NCBI GenBank assembly: GCA_027625915.1
Contig: JANTQA010000033.1
Coordinates: 6,386,001 to 6,450,000 of the forward strand
Length of the DNA: 64,000 nt
Reading direction: 5' to 3'
Source of the DNA: Anaeramoeba flamelloides
Lineage: Eukaryota > Metamonada > Anaeramoebidae
Part shown: in pieces, positions 13,901 to 27,845 of the stretch
How the letters are laid out: each line of letters opens with the position of its first letter
Numbering within the stretch: the stretch's first letter is position 1
The notes under the pieces: model-generated
Told to the model about the DNA's origin: nothing
Seen by the model: the letters and a program-made list of their open reading frames with translations, nothing else
The model's database searches: none
Program-made: the position numbers and the translations under genes

Positions 13901-16447
13901 TTTTAAAACAAGATTCAAAATTAATTAATTATTGGTGCTTATTAGAAGAATTTATTTCAATAACTAGCCTTAAAGAAACCCAAATTGAAAAAATAATTGA
14001 AAAAAATTATTTATTATTTAAAAAAAAGAAAACTAAATTAAAAAAATTAGTTCCTCATCAAAATTTAATTTGGGAAATTTCAAATAATTTTAATAATGAA
14101 AATTCGAAAAATATAATTACAGAATATTTTTATTCAATAAACTCTCATTTGTGGAATGATTCTAAAAAGGGTATTTTAAAATTATTTAATGATTATTCTA
14201 CTAATTATTGGATGAAACAATTAAGAAATTATACAAATTCTACCATTGAAAATATTTTGATCAAAAATAAAAAATTAAAAACACTTTACAATACTTTTAT
14301 TCAAAATGAATTTCAAAACTTTGATAATATAAAACAATATAATTTTGAAAATTTAAAATTTATAATCAACAATGTTATTAATTTATATAAAAAATCTTTT
14401 GATCCAGATAATTTTATATTATTACAAAACTTTATTAATAATGGAACCAACAAGAATAATAATAATGATAATGACAATGAAGAGTTGAATGAAATTAATA
14501 AAATCTTTTTATCTAGTACAAATCCTATTTGGAATCATTATTATCAAAATATATTAAATAATAAATTTCCAATCATTTGGAACCAACTTTTGAATAGCAA
14601 CAATAATTTTGATAATTTATTGATTGGCAGATGTTGGTTTTTAATAGGATTATTTAAATTTAATTTAAGTTTGCCATTAAATCCATTAGATCCAACAATG
14701 AAATATTTGATCAAATCAAAAAAATTAAAAAAATTAATTAAAGAAATTGAAATTGAAATTAAAATTAGAGAAAAAACTGAAGATCTAATTTATGGTAATA
14801 ATACTAATTATAAAATTAAAAATTTAGAACAAAAATTAGTCAAATTAAAAAAAGATTTGATGAAAATTAAAAATCAAGTAATCAAAAGAAATAATTCCAA
14901 ATTCCCAGAATTATATCGAGAGTTATATCAATTTTCAAATACCATTTTTGAAAATAAAAAAATCCTAAATATTTATCAGAAAATATTAAACAACAACAAC
15001 AACAATAATAATAATAAACAAACCGATGAAGAATTGGTAAAAGAAGAAGAATTAATTCAATATTGTATCAATAATTTTATTAATAATATCAAAAAAGATT
15101 TTAAAGAATTCAAAGATATCGTTATACCAATATTTAATTCTTTATATGAATTTAAAAATGGATTAAAATTAATGATTAATAATAAATTAAAAAAAAATGT
15201 AACTGATTTGGAATCGAAATTAATTGAATATTTGATGAAATATCCAAATTGGTTTTCTAATTTTGATAATTTACAAGAAATATTAAACTTTACAAAGCAA
15301 TATCCAAAATTAATATTTGTATTAATCAAATTATTAAGCATGGAATATTTAAATATCAAAGAATTTAAAAATGATTATTTATTAAAGAGAAAAACCAAAA
15401 TCTTGCAAATATTAAAAACATTTTTCGAATTTTTCTGTCAAAATTGGTCGAATTATGAAATACAAAAAAAAGATTATGAGTTTGAAAAAGATCAATTATA
15501 TAAAATAAATACCTTTGAAACAGATAATGAAGAAGAAATCATTGAAAAGCATTTGATTGAATTATTTGGTGAACATCCTAAAGATTTTGATGATATTGTT
15601 GAAACTGTTATTGATGAAAATGAAGATGAAAAAAAAAAAGACAATGACAAAGATAATAATAATAATAAATTCAATAAAAAGCATTATTATAACAATGACG
15701 AAATTTTAATTTTTTATAAAATCTTTAATGAATTATTTGAAAAAAATACCAACAACAATATCAACATTAATATTATTAACAACACTAATAATAAAAATAA
15801 AAAGAAGAAGAAAAAAAATAAACATAATGATGATCAAAAAGATGCCGAGAATTATACTCAAGAAAAAATCATTGATTATTTTTCGAATTCTTGGAAAGTA
15901 TTTAATAAAATTTATCAAGGGAAATTAAATTTCAATGCCAATTTAAATGAAATTACTTATATTGGTAATTTAATAATGACGAAATTAATAATCAACAAAC
16001 CAGAAATAATGGAAGAATGCGAATTTTATAATTTTTATAAAAATTCAAATTTATTAGAATCTAAATTAATAATAAAACCATTGAAAACCCTGTTAATAAA
16101 AATTGAAAAAATTAGAATTGAGTGGCCAGAAAATGATATATTAATGCAAATGGAAACAATAATTCATCGAATATTTAATTTCAATATCAATTCTCCTTTA
16201 ATGAAATTTTTAAATGGTTTGGAAATAATATTACAAAAATCTCAAACTTGGGAAGATTACGCACATAAAGCAATTTCTTTGAAAAATGAGTTAAATCCAC
16301 TTTATCAATTAGTAAGGAGATGGAGAAAATATGAAAGACAAAATTGGGAAAAAATTTTGGTTAGTAAAAAGAAAGAATTTGAAATAGAAGCGATTAAACT
16401 TTGGTTTGATTTGTATAGTTTAACACAAAAATTAACCTTTAAATCGG

Positions 16448-16503
<56 letters not shown>

Positions 16504-19500
16504 GAAGAAGAATATGATGAAGAAGACGAAGATAAAAACGAAAAAGACGAATTAATTTCAGGAATTGAATTTATGATTCAATCTTCAAATCTTGGGCAAT
16601 ATAAAACCCGACTCAATATTATTTCACTTTGTGGTAATGAACAAAATAAAGGAACCATAAAAAATATATTTAGAAACATTATTAATTACTATGGGCAATA
16701 CACTGAAAAAATTGATAATTATTTACAAAGTATTACCCAACCAATTGAAAAGGAATTAAAGGATACTAATGTTATAGAAAAATGGAGAGACGATAATTAT
16801 TATCGAATGAAAGAAACCATCTATAAATCACATGTTAAATTAAATAAAATGTCAATGAATTATTCTGACATTTTAAAAACACCGTTATTTGAAATTTTGA
16901 AAAAATTCAATGAGCAATCAATTGCATTAAATAAATTTGAATCAAACGATTTATGGGTAAATGAATATAATAAAGAATTAAAAATTAAAACAATTGAGGA
17001 TAATAATGGTAATGATAATGATAATATGCCAAAAGAATATGAAAACATTAGTAATGAATTTAAAAATAATAACCAAATAAAAAATATATTTAATATTAAG
17101 AAATTTAATAAGAAAATATTCAAACATATTGAAACAATTAATAATTTAATAAAAAATGTTATTGATTCAAATAAATTATTAACCTTGTCGGATACTATTA
17201 TTAAGGAAAGCATAAATTTAAGAGATAACATTAAATCCAAAAGTTCCAAAATTAGAGCATTATCCGATTTGTTTAAATTATTAGAAAAATTAAAATTATG
17301 TACTAATCCTGGTGCTTATTTAAAAAAAAATATTACAGAAAAATTATTTCTTCATAAGCCTTTAACTAAATATTTTGATAATAAATTAAATCAATATTAT
17401 TACAAATGCTTATCAAAATTATTGGTTACAAGAGAAAAGGAAAAAACACATAACCCAGATATTACGAATCCACAAGTCTTAAAATCTAGAGGATTTTTAG
17501 AACATTTATTCCATTTAATTCATACTCAAAGAACGAATTTAAATAAATCATCAAAAAATTTAAAAATTTTAACAAATATTGAAGATCAACTAACAGATAT
17601 TATTAATAATATCCAATTAGATAATACTAATAAGAACATTAATAATAATAATGAGAATAATAATAATAATAATCAACAGAATGATGGTTTTAATTACATT
17701 TTTAAAAAACAAATAAAAATATTTCTTCAAATAAATCAATTAAAAAATCAAATTAAATTTATTTCAAGCTCGATCCCTGAAATTAAAACTATTTATGATT
17801 TTAATAAAAAATTAGAAAAATTTTCTGAAAAAAATAATGAGCATATATTAAAGAATTTTAATTTTAATTCAAACATTATAATTACTGATAAAGAATTAAC
17901 CATTAAAAAAAATAATTTTAATTTAATTAAAGAAATTAAAGAAATTTGTTTACAAAACGAAAATTTAATATTACAACCTAGTTTAAATCATTTAATAAAT
18001 GATATCGATAAAATTCTAAATTATAACGATAATGGTACTATTCTTGAAAAGGAAAATAATGAGAAAGAACAAACTGAAACTGAAACTGAAACTGGAATCG
18101 AAATCGAAATTGAAGATAAAAACAAAGATAAATTAAATGATTTTAAAGAAGAAAAAGGCAAATTTGTCAACGAATTTTTGCTTAGCAGTAACCATTTCTT
18201 CAAAATTTTATTAAAATTCATTGAAAAGGTTATGAGTTTAATAAAACCTTACCAAAAAATTGATTTTGAGAAAATGATCCCAGTTACCAATTTAAATCAT
18301 TTATTTTTAAATATATTAAAAGCAAGCAATAATTCAATCTTTTTATTAAATAAAGATTTCCAATTAATAATGGATAATTATTCGAAATTTTTAAAAAAAT
18401 ATTCAAATAATAGCGAAGCCAAATTAATCATTAGCTATTGTAATTCAATGTTGAATAAATTATTACCATTTATTAATTATTTTAAACAATTATTTAATTG
18501 GATAATCAGCCAATCAATAATAATCAACAGAACGTTTTGTAAATTGGAATATGTTCTTTGTAATGTTTTCACTTCATTATATACTCAGGGTTATTGCCAA
18601 GAACCAGAGGGCGACGATGAAATGGGATCTGATGAAGAAGGAAATACTGAATTTGCAGGTGGTACTGGAATGGGCGAAGGAGAAGGTATTCGAGATGTAA
18701 CAGATAAAATTGAGCACGAGGAGCAATTAATGGATAAAAAGGAAGAATTAGAAGAGAAGGAAGAGCAGGAAGAAGAAAACCAGCAACAAAAAAATGAAGA
18801 AAGTGATGGATTTGACATGTCGTATGATTTTGATGGCGAAGTAACTGACTTGCCAGAAAAAAATCCAGAAGATGAAAATTCTGATGAAGAAGACGAAGAA
18901 GATGATGAGGAGGATAATTTAGATGAACAGATGGGCGATTTAGATATCGATAACCCTATTGATGAGAAATTATGGGGGTCAAGCGATGAAGAAAATGACA
19001 ACCAAGAAGAAGAGGAGGAAATGGATAATAGTAATAAGTTAAACCAACAGGGAGACGAAAGCGAATTCGTAGGAAAAAGCAGTGATGATTCAGATATGGA
19101 CAATAATAATGATAATAATGATGATGATGATGACGAAAACAATAATAACGCTAATGAAGAAAGGAAAAAAAATAAAGATCAAAATATTGATGAAAGTAAT
19201 AGCGATGATAATAATGAAGAGGAACCTATTAATGATTTTATTTCCAAAGAAGATATTCAAGAAAACTATTCAGATAATGAAGAAGAAATGGAAAACCAAG
19301 AATTCGAAATTCCTGAAGATTTGAAATTAGATAACGGTGAAGATCAAGAGAATAGTGAAGAAGAGAATAGCGAAGAAAATCAAGAAGAAGAAGAAGATTT
19401 ACTTGAGATGGAAAATAATGAAGAGGATGAAAATGAAAAAGAGGATCAGGATCAGGAAGGAATAGAAATAAATGAAGAAAATGATTTAAAACAAAGCCAA

Positions 19501-21531
19501 TTAGATGAAAACGAGAATGATAAAATGGATGAAGAAGAGAATGATGATGAGAACGATGATGATGAAAATAATAATAATAATGAGGGTGAAGAAATAGATA
19601 ATGATTTGGATGAAGTTGATGAAGAAGAACAACAAATTGATCCAACAGTCCCCGATATCGATCAAAAGGAAAATGAAACAGAAATTGAAGATCAAGAGGA
19701 TAAAGTGACCAAGGAGGAACAACCATATATGGTGAAGGATGGCAAAGGAGAATTTTTTGAAGGAAAAGAAGACGAGATGGAAAAAATTGAAAACGATGAC
19801 GAGAAAGAAGAAAATAAAGATGACGAGGATGAATTGAACGTAGCGGGAATGGAACAAAAAACTGAAACCTTGGATGGAATTGGAGAGCAGACACTTGTCC
19901 AAAACAATATGGATGAACAAATGAATAATCAAAATGAAGAAGAAGAGCAAGAAAAAGAGCAAAAAAGGAGAAAGGACCCCAATCCCTATCGATCGTTGGG
20001 AGATGCTTTAAAGCATTGGGAAAAGGAATTAGACGTCAAGGACACCAAAAAAAAGGAAGACGAAGAAAAGGAGACCGAAGACGGCGATGAAAAGGACACC
20101 GAAGAGGTAGACAAAAACCAAGGTGAAAAAATTGAAAACCAGGAATTTGAGTTTATCAAAGACGATGAACAAGAGGATACTCAAATAATGACAGAAGCAA
20201 CAAACGAACAGCAAATTGAACATGAACACCAAAACCCTGAAAATGAGGAAGAATTAATCGAACCTGAAGAGAAAGAAAAGCTTGACGAAAATGGCGGTGA
20301 GGACGAGGACGAGGATGAGGATGAGAAAAACGAAAAGAAGGATGAGGATCAGGAAAAGGAAAACGACAATGAAGATTTGGATTCGAAAAAGCAATCACAA
20401 AGGTTTTGGTACGGGAAATCAAAAAAATTCGATTTGAATAAATTAAAAGAGGATGAAGACGACGAACAGGAATTGATGGACGAAGAAGAAATGGACGATG
20501 ATGAACAAAATGAGAAGGGTTCAATCAAGGAAGAAGATATGTTGAATATAACAGCGACCGAAGAATTAGAAATTGAGGACAATTATCGAAATTTCAATGG
20601 TGAGCAAGATTTGGAATTATTCCGAGAAAACCTGTATAACCAAATTCAAGACATTGTCCAAGATCAAAACTTGATTGACAAGGGGCAAGAACTTTGGAGA
20701 AAATATGAATTATTGACAAGGCATTTATCCCAGGAATTGACACAGCAATTGAGATTAATCTTGGAGCCAACACAGGCAACGAGGCTGAAGGGGGACTATA
20801 GAACTGGTAAAAGGATCAATATGAAAAAGGTCATCCCCTATATTGCCTCGCAGTTTAAAAAGGATAAAATATGGATGAGAAGAACAAAGCCGAGCAAAAG
20901 AAAATACCAAATACTGTTTGCAATTGATAATTCGGAGTCAATGCAAGAAAACCACGCCGGGCATTTGGCATGCGAAGCACTGTGCCTGATCGCCAATTCA
21001 ATGTTCCATTTAGAAGTCGGTGAGATTTCCGTTGTGAGCTTTGGAGAACAAGTCGAACTATTACACCCCTTCGAAAAGCCCTTTACAGACCAAGCTGCGT
21101 ACCCAGTCGTATCCAAATTAACCTTTGACCACAAGAAAACAGACATGCTGGGAATGATGGACTTTGTCGTCAACCTCTTGAAAATCTCTCGTTCAAACCT
21201 GTCCTCAAACTCACTCGTCGACGTAGCTCAATTAGTCTTTATCATCTCAGATGGCAGATTCAGTGACAGAGAAGAAATTAAAAGACTAACCTACGAGGCA
21301 ACAATTAACCAACAATTAATCGTCTTCTTAATCGTCGATAACGCTAAAAGATCTCTTGTAGACATGCAAAAGGTTTCTTACCCCAATGGCAAGTTGACAG
21401 TTACCAATTATCTGGACGATTTCCCTTTCAACTACTATATCCTTATGAGAGAAATAAATTCAATACCTGAAGTACTTGCAGACGCCTTAAGACAATGGAT
21501 CGAAATGATCGGTTCATCTTTTGATAAATAA
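4918..21531 (+). CDS. MDN1: Midasin (Rea1/MDN1), dynein-like AAA+ ATPase of 60S ribosome assembly
   Basis: A single open frame of 5537 residues, close to the size of other midasins. Six AAA+ modules follow in order. Their Walker A motifs are GPTGVGKTT (294), GETGTGKTS (654), GPTSSGKTS (1097), GETGSGKTT (1394), GDPGVGKTS (1883) and GSTGTSKTS (2226). Walker B acids are D809-E810, D1164-E1165, D1631-E1632 and D1953-E1954. AAA1 has FEDID and AAA6 has IENVN, so AAA6 lacks the DE pair and also has Ser before the P-loop Lys. A long linker follows, then a Glu/Asp-rich tail (about 4560-5220) and a C-terminal VWA domain with MIDAS residues DNSES (5337-5341), T5408 and D5445. In this family the MIDAS domain grips the UBL domains of Ytm1 and Rsa4, and ATP hydrolysis pulls them off pre-60S particles in the nucleolus and nucleoplasm. 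Glu/Gln and Asn runs interrupt AAA4 and the linker. There is no intron; the gene ends in TAA. Confidence 0.98.
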
Positions 21532-24500
21532 TTATAAACCCATCTTTTTTTTTCATTTGTTTTGTTTTATATATTAAATTATTTATTTATCTTTACATTT
21601 TTAGAATTATTTTTAATTTTAATTAAATAAAAAATAGATTAGATTATTTTTTTTTGTTGTCTTTATCACGATTTTGAAATGTATTTCGCTACAATTTCTG
21701 CATTGTTTAAATTTTGAGTAATTTACAGCATACAAAATTGAAAATAATTTTAATTCTGATTTGAATATTAAAAATGGAGTGAGAATTGTTGACAAATAAA
21801 CTATTGACTTTTTTAAATAAAATAATACTTTTGTTAATTGAATGAATTATTTAATAAAACCATAGATTTAACAGAAGTAGAATAAATTCCAAAATTTTGA
21901 ACATTGTCGAAACAGTTGAAAGAATAACAATACCACACTTTTAAATTCAGTTTGGAAATAATTTTGTATTTAGCAAACTATTTCATTTTTTTTCTTTTTC
22001 TGTTTTGTTTTCATTTCCTTTTTTGTAGTTACGAAATCTGTTTCATTAGATCTGGAATTTTTTTTCAATGGTTGATTGAAAGTTAACACTGAGTTTAGGA
22101 CAAAGAGAAAAATAACATACAATTGGTTGATAGTATCTAATCATTTGATTGATCAATAATTATTGGTGAAATTTTAACGAATTTACCAATACATTTTTTG
22201 TTCCGCTCGTTTCATTATTTTGGACACACCAATTTTTATTTTTGAGTTTTATATTTTTTTCTTTTATTTGGGTTAAAAATGATTACTTATAAAAAACATA
22301 AAATACTGGGTAACTTAAATGTGGTCTTATATTAGGTTTGAAAAAATATAACGAATAGAGATTTTTTTTGGCCTATTTTTGAATTTCGGTGCGTACAAAT
22401 TTTTGAAAGGTGGTTGATAATTTGTTATTTTTTTGGAATTTATCTTTGATCTTAGGATTTCATTAAAAAGTAGAGATAAATTAACACTTCCAATTGGATA
22501 CAAGCTTGGTACAAGCTTGGTACGTTCTTGATTTCGATTCGAAAATACCATACTTGAGAATAAGTGTGTATTTTTTCTAACCTGAGTAAGAATGAGATAT
22601 TTAATATTTAAATTGGAATTAAAATTATTTTCAATGTTGTTTAGCTGCGAATTAGATAAATTCAAAAGTAACAGTGTATTTACAAACTTTCCAAATATAT
22701 TAAGAGTTGTTGATTCCACAATATAGTTCTTATAATGGCCTCTGAGGCATCATCAAGATTGGTATTCTAGTAAACCTGGGTGCATTATCAAAAAAATACA
22801 AACATAAAATAGTACCGATGCTGAGGTCTTGTAGTTTATTGTTGGAAAAAATTAAAGGTTCGTGATATAAAACAACTTGAAAAAAGAAATGAACTGTTCT
22901 TGGTATATTCAAATTCTCGCCTTTAGTGAGAATTTAAATAACTTTCTAGGATCGATTGTAAAACTCATATCATATTTTAAAATTTATTTTAATAGCACAT
23001 ATATAGTAATAATTACACCCTCAAAAAATGATTAAAAAAAAATTTTGCACATAAATACATGCATTACCAAAAAATATAAATTTATTTAAATTTTGAATTA
23101 AATCAATTATTAAATTTTCTTTTCAGAATCCATAATTTTTGTGTTTGCTTTTACATGTTTCATAAGATTTTCTATTTAAAAAAATAAGGAAATTTCAAAA
23201 TTTTAGAATTTTTTTTGAAGTTTTGAAAATCAAATCTTTTATTTATCTTTAGGTTTTTTTTAATATCGGAAATTCAAAAAAAAATAAATCCATAATATTC
23301 TTTCAGGTATTCAAAAGTATTCAGAAAAACATATTTGATTGTAATCAGCTCTATTAAAAGAGACAATAAGCCATTGACGCTCGACAACACAAATGCCTGA
23401 AATTAAAATTTGTTGTTTTATAATTTTTAGTTATTTTTGAACTTTCAAACTAGTAGAATTTTCCAATTTGATTGTTTGGAATTGTTATTTTTTAGAGTTT
23501 TATTTTTCTTTTTCAACAAAGTTTCTTGATAAAAACCCAATCTTTTGAAAAAAATTTTTAAAAAAGAATTCTGGGGATATCGAAAAATTAAATTCCAATT
23601 TTTGTACAAAAAAAAGAGAAAAAGATAATATTTTGACTCTTTAACAAGAAAATCATAGAATTAAAGAAAAATTTTGTATTATTAGAAAATTTTAGTTGGA
23701 AAAAGTATTTTAAATTTTGAAACATTTAAGCCTTTTTAAGATCTAACCTCAAAACTCAATTAAAATCTGAATAAAGTATGTAGAGGCTTTTTTGTATATA
23801 CAAATATCAAATTCTGAAAAAAACACATGAGTTAAATTTTTGATCAGGGGTTCAAGGTTATCAACATAGGCTATTATATGCACTTTTGATTATAATATTG
23901 GAATTTTTTTGTTATTTTGATTTTTTGTACTAAATGAAGAGCACTTTCAGATTAATGTTTTTTTGAGAGCAGCCCACCCTACAAGTATGGTACAAAATCA
24001 CAACAAGTAGATAGAATCTTAAATATCAATTTGAAAACTTATGATCTTTTATTGTTGAAGATTTCACCAAGTTTGTGAAGAAAATTCCTCCTCTTTACAA
24101 AACCATTAGAAGAAGGGCAAAAGCTGATTTTTGTCTAAAATCTACCATCCTATCAGAAAAATCTTTTTTTCACTCCTACCAAATCAATTACTCAATAGCC
24201 AAAGTTCTTTTGAAAAAGATCAAATTTTTAAATGTCCACAAAGCCGATTCTCACAAAAAATAGAAATCAATTACCAAAAAAAAAAAAAAAATGAAAGAAA
24301 ATTAAAAAGATTTGTTATTAGCACAACACAACAAAAAATTTCACTTTTACAACGCTTTTCGCCCTTTAAAGGTTTGGAAATTCTCTGAAAGATTTGAAAA
24401 AGCTCAAAGTTTTGTTAAAGTCTCGTGTTTTTTGTCGTGAATGTTTTAATGAAATATGAGCAAGTCTCAAGAAAAAAAAAAAAAATTATTAGTTTGTTTT

Positions 24501-24648
24501 GGTAAAAATAACAAGACTTTCAAAAAGAAACCCTTCTTAATTCCTAACCAAAGAAGAATCAAAATTGAGTTTTTTTAAGAAAAAAACCCAGCAATAATAC
24601 ACGTTTCTTTTTAAAATTTGGGAAAAATAAAAAGGCTGAAAAGCAGTT
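21532..24648. other. 3.1-kb spacer between midasin and the Nudix gene
   Basis: No gene is supported. Open frames at 22327-22719 and 22730-22912 on the minus strand match no family I know and overlap a possible inverted repeat. A slightly less A+T-rich patch at 24060-24260 has short plus-strand frames rich in Lys and Arg, also unrecognised. The remainder looks like A+T-rich spacer. Confidence 0.45.
21700..22665. repeat. Possible ~1-kb inverted-repeat element
   Basis: Sequence around 21725-21770 reappears inverted at about 22600-22645, sharing GAATTAAAATTATTTTCAAT and its surroundings with few changes. The match fades outward. The spacing resembles the other terminal-repeat elements in the window, but the ends are not defined. 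Confidence 0.35.
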
Positions 24649-25344
24649 TTAATTAAAGAAATGTTTGTCCACCGAAGAACAAAATTGAGCAATGATATTT
24701 GCTGTTAACCCCCAAATAAGGTGTTTTCTTTTATTCGACCCCTTCACGAGTTTAAAACTCCACCCATGAAAAAGAGGTAAATCAAACTCCTTGCAATTGG
24801 AGAAATAAGGAATTGATTGGTTTGCTCTTGCTGTTGAAACAAGTTCGGCGATAGACACAGAAGAAATGCTTGCTATTTCGTGTAAATCTGGCTTGAGCTT
24901 CAGGTTTTCGCGTTTCGAAGAGCAGACTATCGGTAAAACCATGAACTGGGTTGGTGTTGTCTGGAACCTTAAATGACTATGTGCCTCCAATAACTTTTTT
25001 GAAACACCAATTTCCTCTTGGCATTCGCGTGTAAAGGTATCCAAGAGATTACGATCAACAGACTGATCATATGCTCCTCCAGGAAGCGCCATCTCGTTTG
25101 GGTGCCGTGGGACATGCGAACTACGGTGCTCAATAATTAAATGTGCTTCATTTTGTCTCGAATGGAAGATCATCCCAACAGATGCCAAGCGGAATGGCGT
25201 GCGATCAAATTTTAATAGTTTGTGTGATTTGATTACTTTATCATTCTTTGGAAACGCCTTATGTAAAACCTTCGTGACAAATTGATCGTACGTTAATGAA
25301 TTAAAGAGACTGGATAGTCTGTCTGGATTAAATGTCAAATGCAT
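24649..25344 (-). CDS. Nudix hydrolase, CoA-diphosphatase type (NUDT7/NUDT8/Pcd1-like)
   Basis: A 231-residue protein. The Nudix box runs from LPGG (87-90) to RECQEEIG (106-113), giving the metal-binding Glu residues E107, E110 and E111. The spacing GG-x2-D-x3-D before the box and the late motif IWGLTANI near the C terminus are features of the CoA pyrophosphatase branch, which cleaves CoA and acyl-CoA into phosphopantetheine derivatives and 3',5'-ADP. The final residues, CSSVDKHFFN, do not form a clear SKL-type peroxisomal signal, so location is open. The start at 25344 gives a length normal for NUDT7/8. No intron is needed. It ends in TAA. The nearest plus-strand neighbour, midasin, is convergent with it and 3 kb away. 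Confidence 0.85.
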   Translation of the reverse strand: MHLTFNPDRLSSLFNSLTYDQFVTKVLHKAFPKNDKVIKSHKLLKFDRTPFRLASVGMIFHSRQNEAHLIIEHRSSHVPRHPNEMALPGGAYDQSVDRNLLDTFTRECQEEIGVSKKLLEAHSHLRFQTTPTQFMVLPIVCSSKRENLKLKPDLHEIASISSVSIAELVSTARANQSIPYFSNCKEFDLPLFHGWSFKLVKGSNKRKHLIWGLTANIIAQFCSSVDKHFFN

Positions 25345-25653
25345 TTTAATTTTTTACCCTAATTTTCAGAAAAAATGATTTAAAAAAAGAAGTTGAATAT
25401 CCTTTGAGACCCTAGTTCAAAATTCCTTCTATTCTTTTTATTTTCCTCTTTGGGTTTGAAATTTCTTTAAATTCCCAGCTTAATTTTTCTTTTTTTGAGA
25501 ATTTCCAAAATCCTTTTTTATTCATTTAATACTTTCGAAATTTTTAACTATTTTTTTAGTAACACACCATTAATTATTAGGGAAAGATCGATTATCTACA
25601 ATTTAAGTAGAAAAGAAATTAATATAATTAATGAGAAAGATATCGCTCTTTAA

Positions 25654-26415
25654 GGGAATACCTTGAATATAAATCCATATATAAGAAAAGTATGATGTTA
25701 TTAGGTGTAAAATATATTTGTACTACTGGATTCAGATGACTATAAAAAATCTATAAGAAATATTATTACGCAAATAAATTATTGAATTTTATACTAATAA
25801 TCACAAATAAAAATTCTTATTTTTGGAAATGATTTTGTATTAATTCCCTTTCCCAAACGAAAAATAGAAACTCAAAATAATAGTTTAAGAGGTATTGAAT
25901 AATTCATATTGAGAACTTTCATAATTAACTATTTTTGTAATTTTTTTAATTTCAAAGTTTAACTCAATAGTCATCTACCTATATAAGCTACGGGCTGATT
26001 ATTTTTTGTTTCCTTTTTAGATTGTTAATTGTAACATCAATATATTTCCAAGATAATTGAAATAATAGGTCAAAATAATCAATTGGTTAATTATTTAATT
26101 TTCTTCAAAAAAAACGAATTTTTAAGCAACTAATGTACATTTCGTGATAAAAATTCAAAAATGATATTTTTCAACTTTTGATTCTGAATCTTTTTTATTA
26201 AACCTACAAATTTGTTATGAAAAGCAATTTTTTTTGGAAATTGTTGGGTTTTTTACTAATATAAAGTATCAATTTTAATTTATTTATGGGATAAACAAAT
26301 AGTACTATTTGACTTATTGGTTTTTAGAGTCATTAGTACCATGACCCACTTAGGTGATTTACACAATAATAACACACTTTGATCTTATGCCACCCACTTG
26401 GTAGAGGCTAATCCT
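25654..26415 (-). mobile_element. TTAA-flanked MITE-like element, copy A
   Basis: This is about 762 bp, bounded by TTAA at 25650-25653 and 26416-26419. The left end starts GGGAATACC and the right end, read inward, starts AAGGATTAGCCTCTACCAA. Internal sequence aligns with copy C (36162-36922) in the same direction and with B and D inverted. It has long, diverged terminal inverted repeats and no transposase frame. The strand given is arbitrary and set opposite to copies B and D. Confidence 0.7.
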
Positions 26416-27089
26416 TTAAATAATCCTGGCATTTGCACAAGAAATAGGAACAAAATTTGACTTTATTCTCTGATTTTATCCTTGTCGAATTGAGTTTACA
26501 AAGAAGTAGATTGGAATTTAAAGTTAGGTTTGAAAAAAAGAAAATGAAAAAAACTTCAAAAGTATTCCTTATTTATTCACAAAATTTGATTATTAAATTA
26601 ACATAACTTAGAAATAACAAGTAATTTCTACATTTAAATTAAGGAGTGTGTGTCCATTACAGATATTATGAACCACTGTTTTTCACCATTTATGTTTTGG
26701 AATAGAACTACCATGTATACTGGAGCTAAAATAACTCCTCTAGACTGGTTTAACCAGTGCTTAATATTGAAAGCTCTGTTTTTTTTTTTTTTTTTTCATT
26801 TTTTTTATTTGTTTATGGCAGTAAGTGAATTGTGACCTATTGACCTTTTATAAAAGCAGTTATTGAAGAACTTAGTTTTGGTTTGAATATTACTTTATAA
26901 TTTATATTATATAATAGAGTATAAGTAGTTTTTTTTTATGATTAATTTTTTACTTGATTTTTTTTTATGATTTTCTTTTTCATTTTTTTATTGAAGATTA
27001 AATTTTCAAAAGTTTTTTAAAATTTGAGGTATTCTATGTGGACGTTTTCTATAAACCACTCTAAGCTTCACTTCATTAGAGGCCCGGCA

Positions 27090-27329
27090 TTCACATTACA
27101 GGTGGGAAAATTCGGGTTTCTTGTTTCTAGAAATCTTCCTTCTTTAACAATCAAAGAAACCAACAATAAACAATCAACAAATATGTTTTTGGTTTCTCAA
27201 AGTTTTATAATCAACAAGAAATTCTACATTGGCCCAAAATACCCCTGTTAAAGGTAAAAAACACAAACTTCAAATAAAACCTCATTTTTTTTTTTTTTCT
27301 TTTTCCAGCATATAGAACAGTTGACGATC

Positions 27330-27374
<45 letters not shown>

Positions 27375-27845
27375 TGTCAAATCACTTTAAGGTTAACTAC
27401 TTGAGTTTTTCAATAAATTTTCAATTATGAAATGGAATTTGTTTAAAAGTTTTTTCGAATTATTCCAGTTTTAATGTAATATTTTATTTTTAGGATAGAT
27501 TCTTTACCCAAAAATTAACCACATTTATTTGAAGGTAAAATTTTTAAAGTTCTCTAAAAAAAAATTATTTGTTAACTTTCAATAACCTGAAACTCTTTTT
27601 ATTGAAACTTAAAAGTAGAAAGTTGTTTAAATCAAATGTTTTAGAATTAAGTTTGAATTGTAAAAACTTTTAAATTGAAAGTTGTTGATTTTTGATCCTG
27701 TTATTCGTTTCAAAATTGTGGAAAAATTTCAAAAACCTTAAGAAACCTAAATCATATTTATTGATTGTTTATTGTTGGTTTCTTCGATCATTTAAGAATT
27801 AAAATTTCTAGAAATAACAAGCATGGCTTTTAATGTGAAACACCT
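27090..27845. repeat. Inverted-repeat element with ~120-bp arms
   Basis: The left arm (about 27090-27210) and right arm (about 27725-27845) are inverted. Both contain GAAACCAACAATAAACAATC, TTTCTAGAAAT and flanking matches. The loop holds a 40-bp TA run and no gene. A related fragment with TTTATTG(C/T)TGGTTTCTTTGAT lies at about 35830. Confidence 0.6.
27332..27372. repeat. (TA)n microsatellite
   Basis: About 20 uninterrupted TA units inside the loop of the inverted-repeat element at 27090-27845. Confidence 0.9.

Noticed and set aside
4944-21173. Many open frames on both strands inside midasin
   Set aside because: They are shadows of the real frame. The Ser- and Phe-rich ones are antisense readings of the acidic and Glu/Asn runs.
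4918-21531. Idea that TGA is an ordinary tryptophan codon in this genome
   Set aside because: Midasin uses TGG throughout and has no internal TGA in 5537 codons, so general reassignment is not supported. The TGA question is kept only for the transporter and the eS25-like remnant.
22327-22912. Two minus-strand frames (130 and 60 codons)
   Set aside because: No recognisable motif, partial overlap with a probable inverted repeat, and no support from splice-site context.
27024-27251. 75-codon plus-strand frame
   Set aside because: It lies in the arm of the inverted-repeat element at 27090-27845, and the peptide has no known features.
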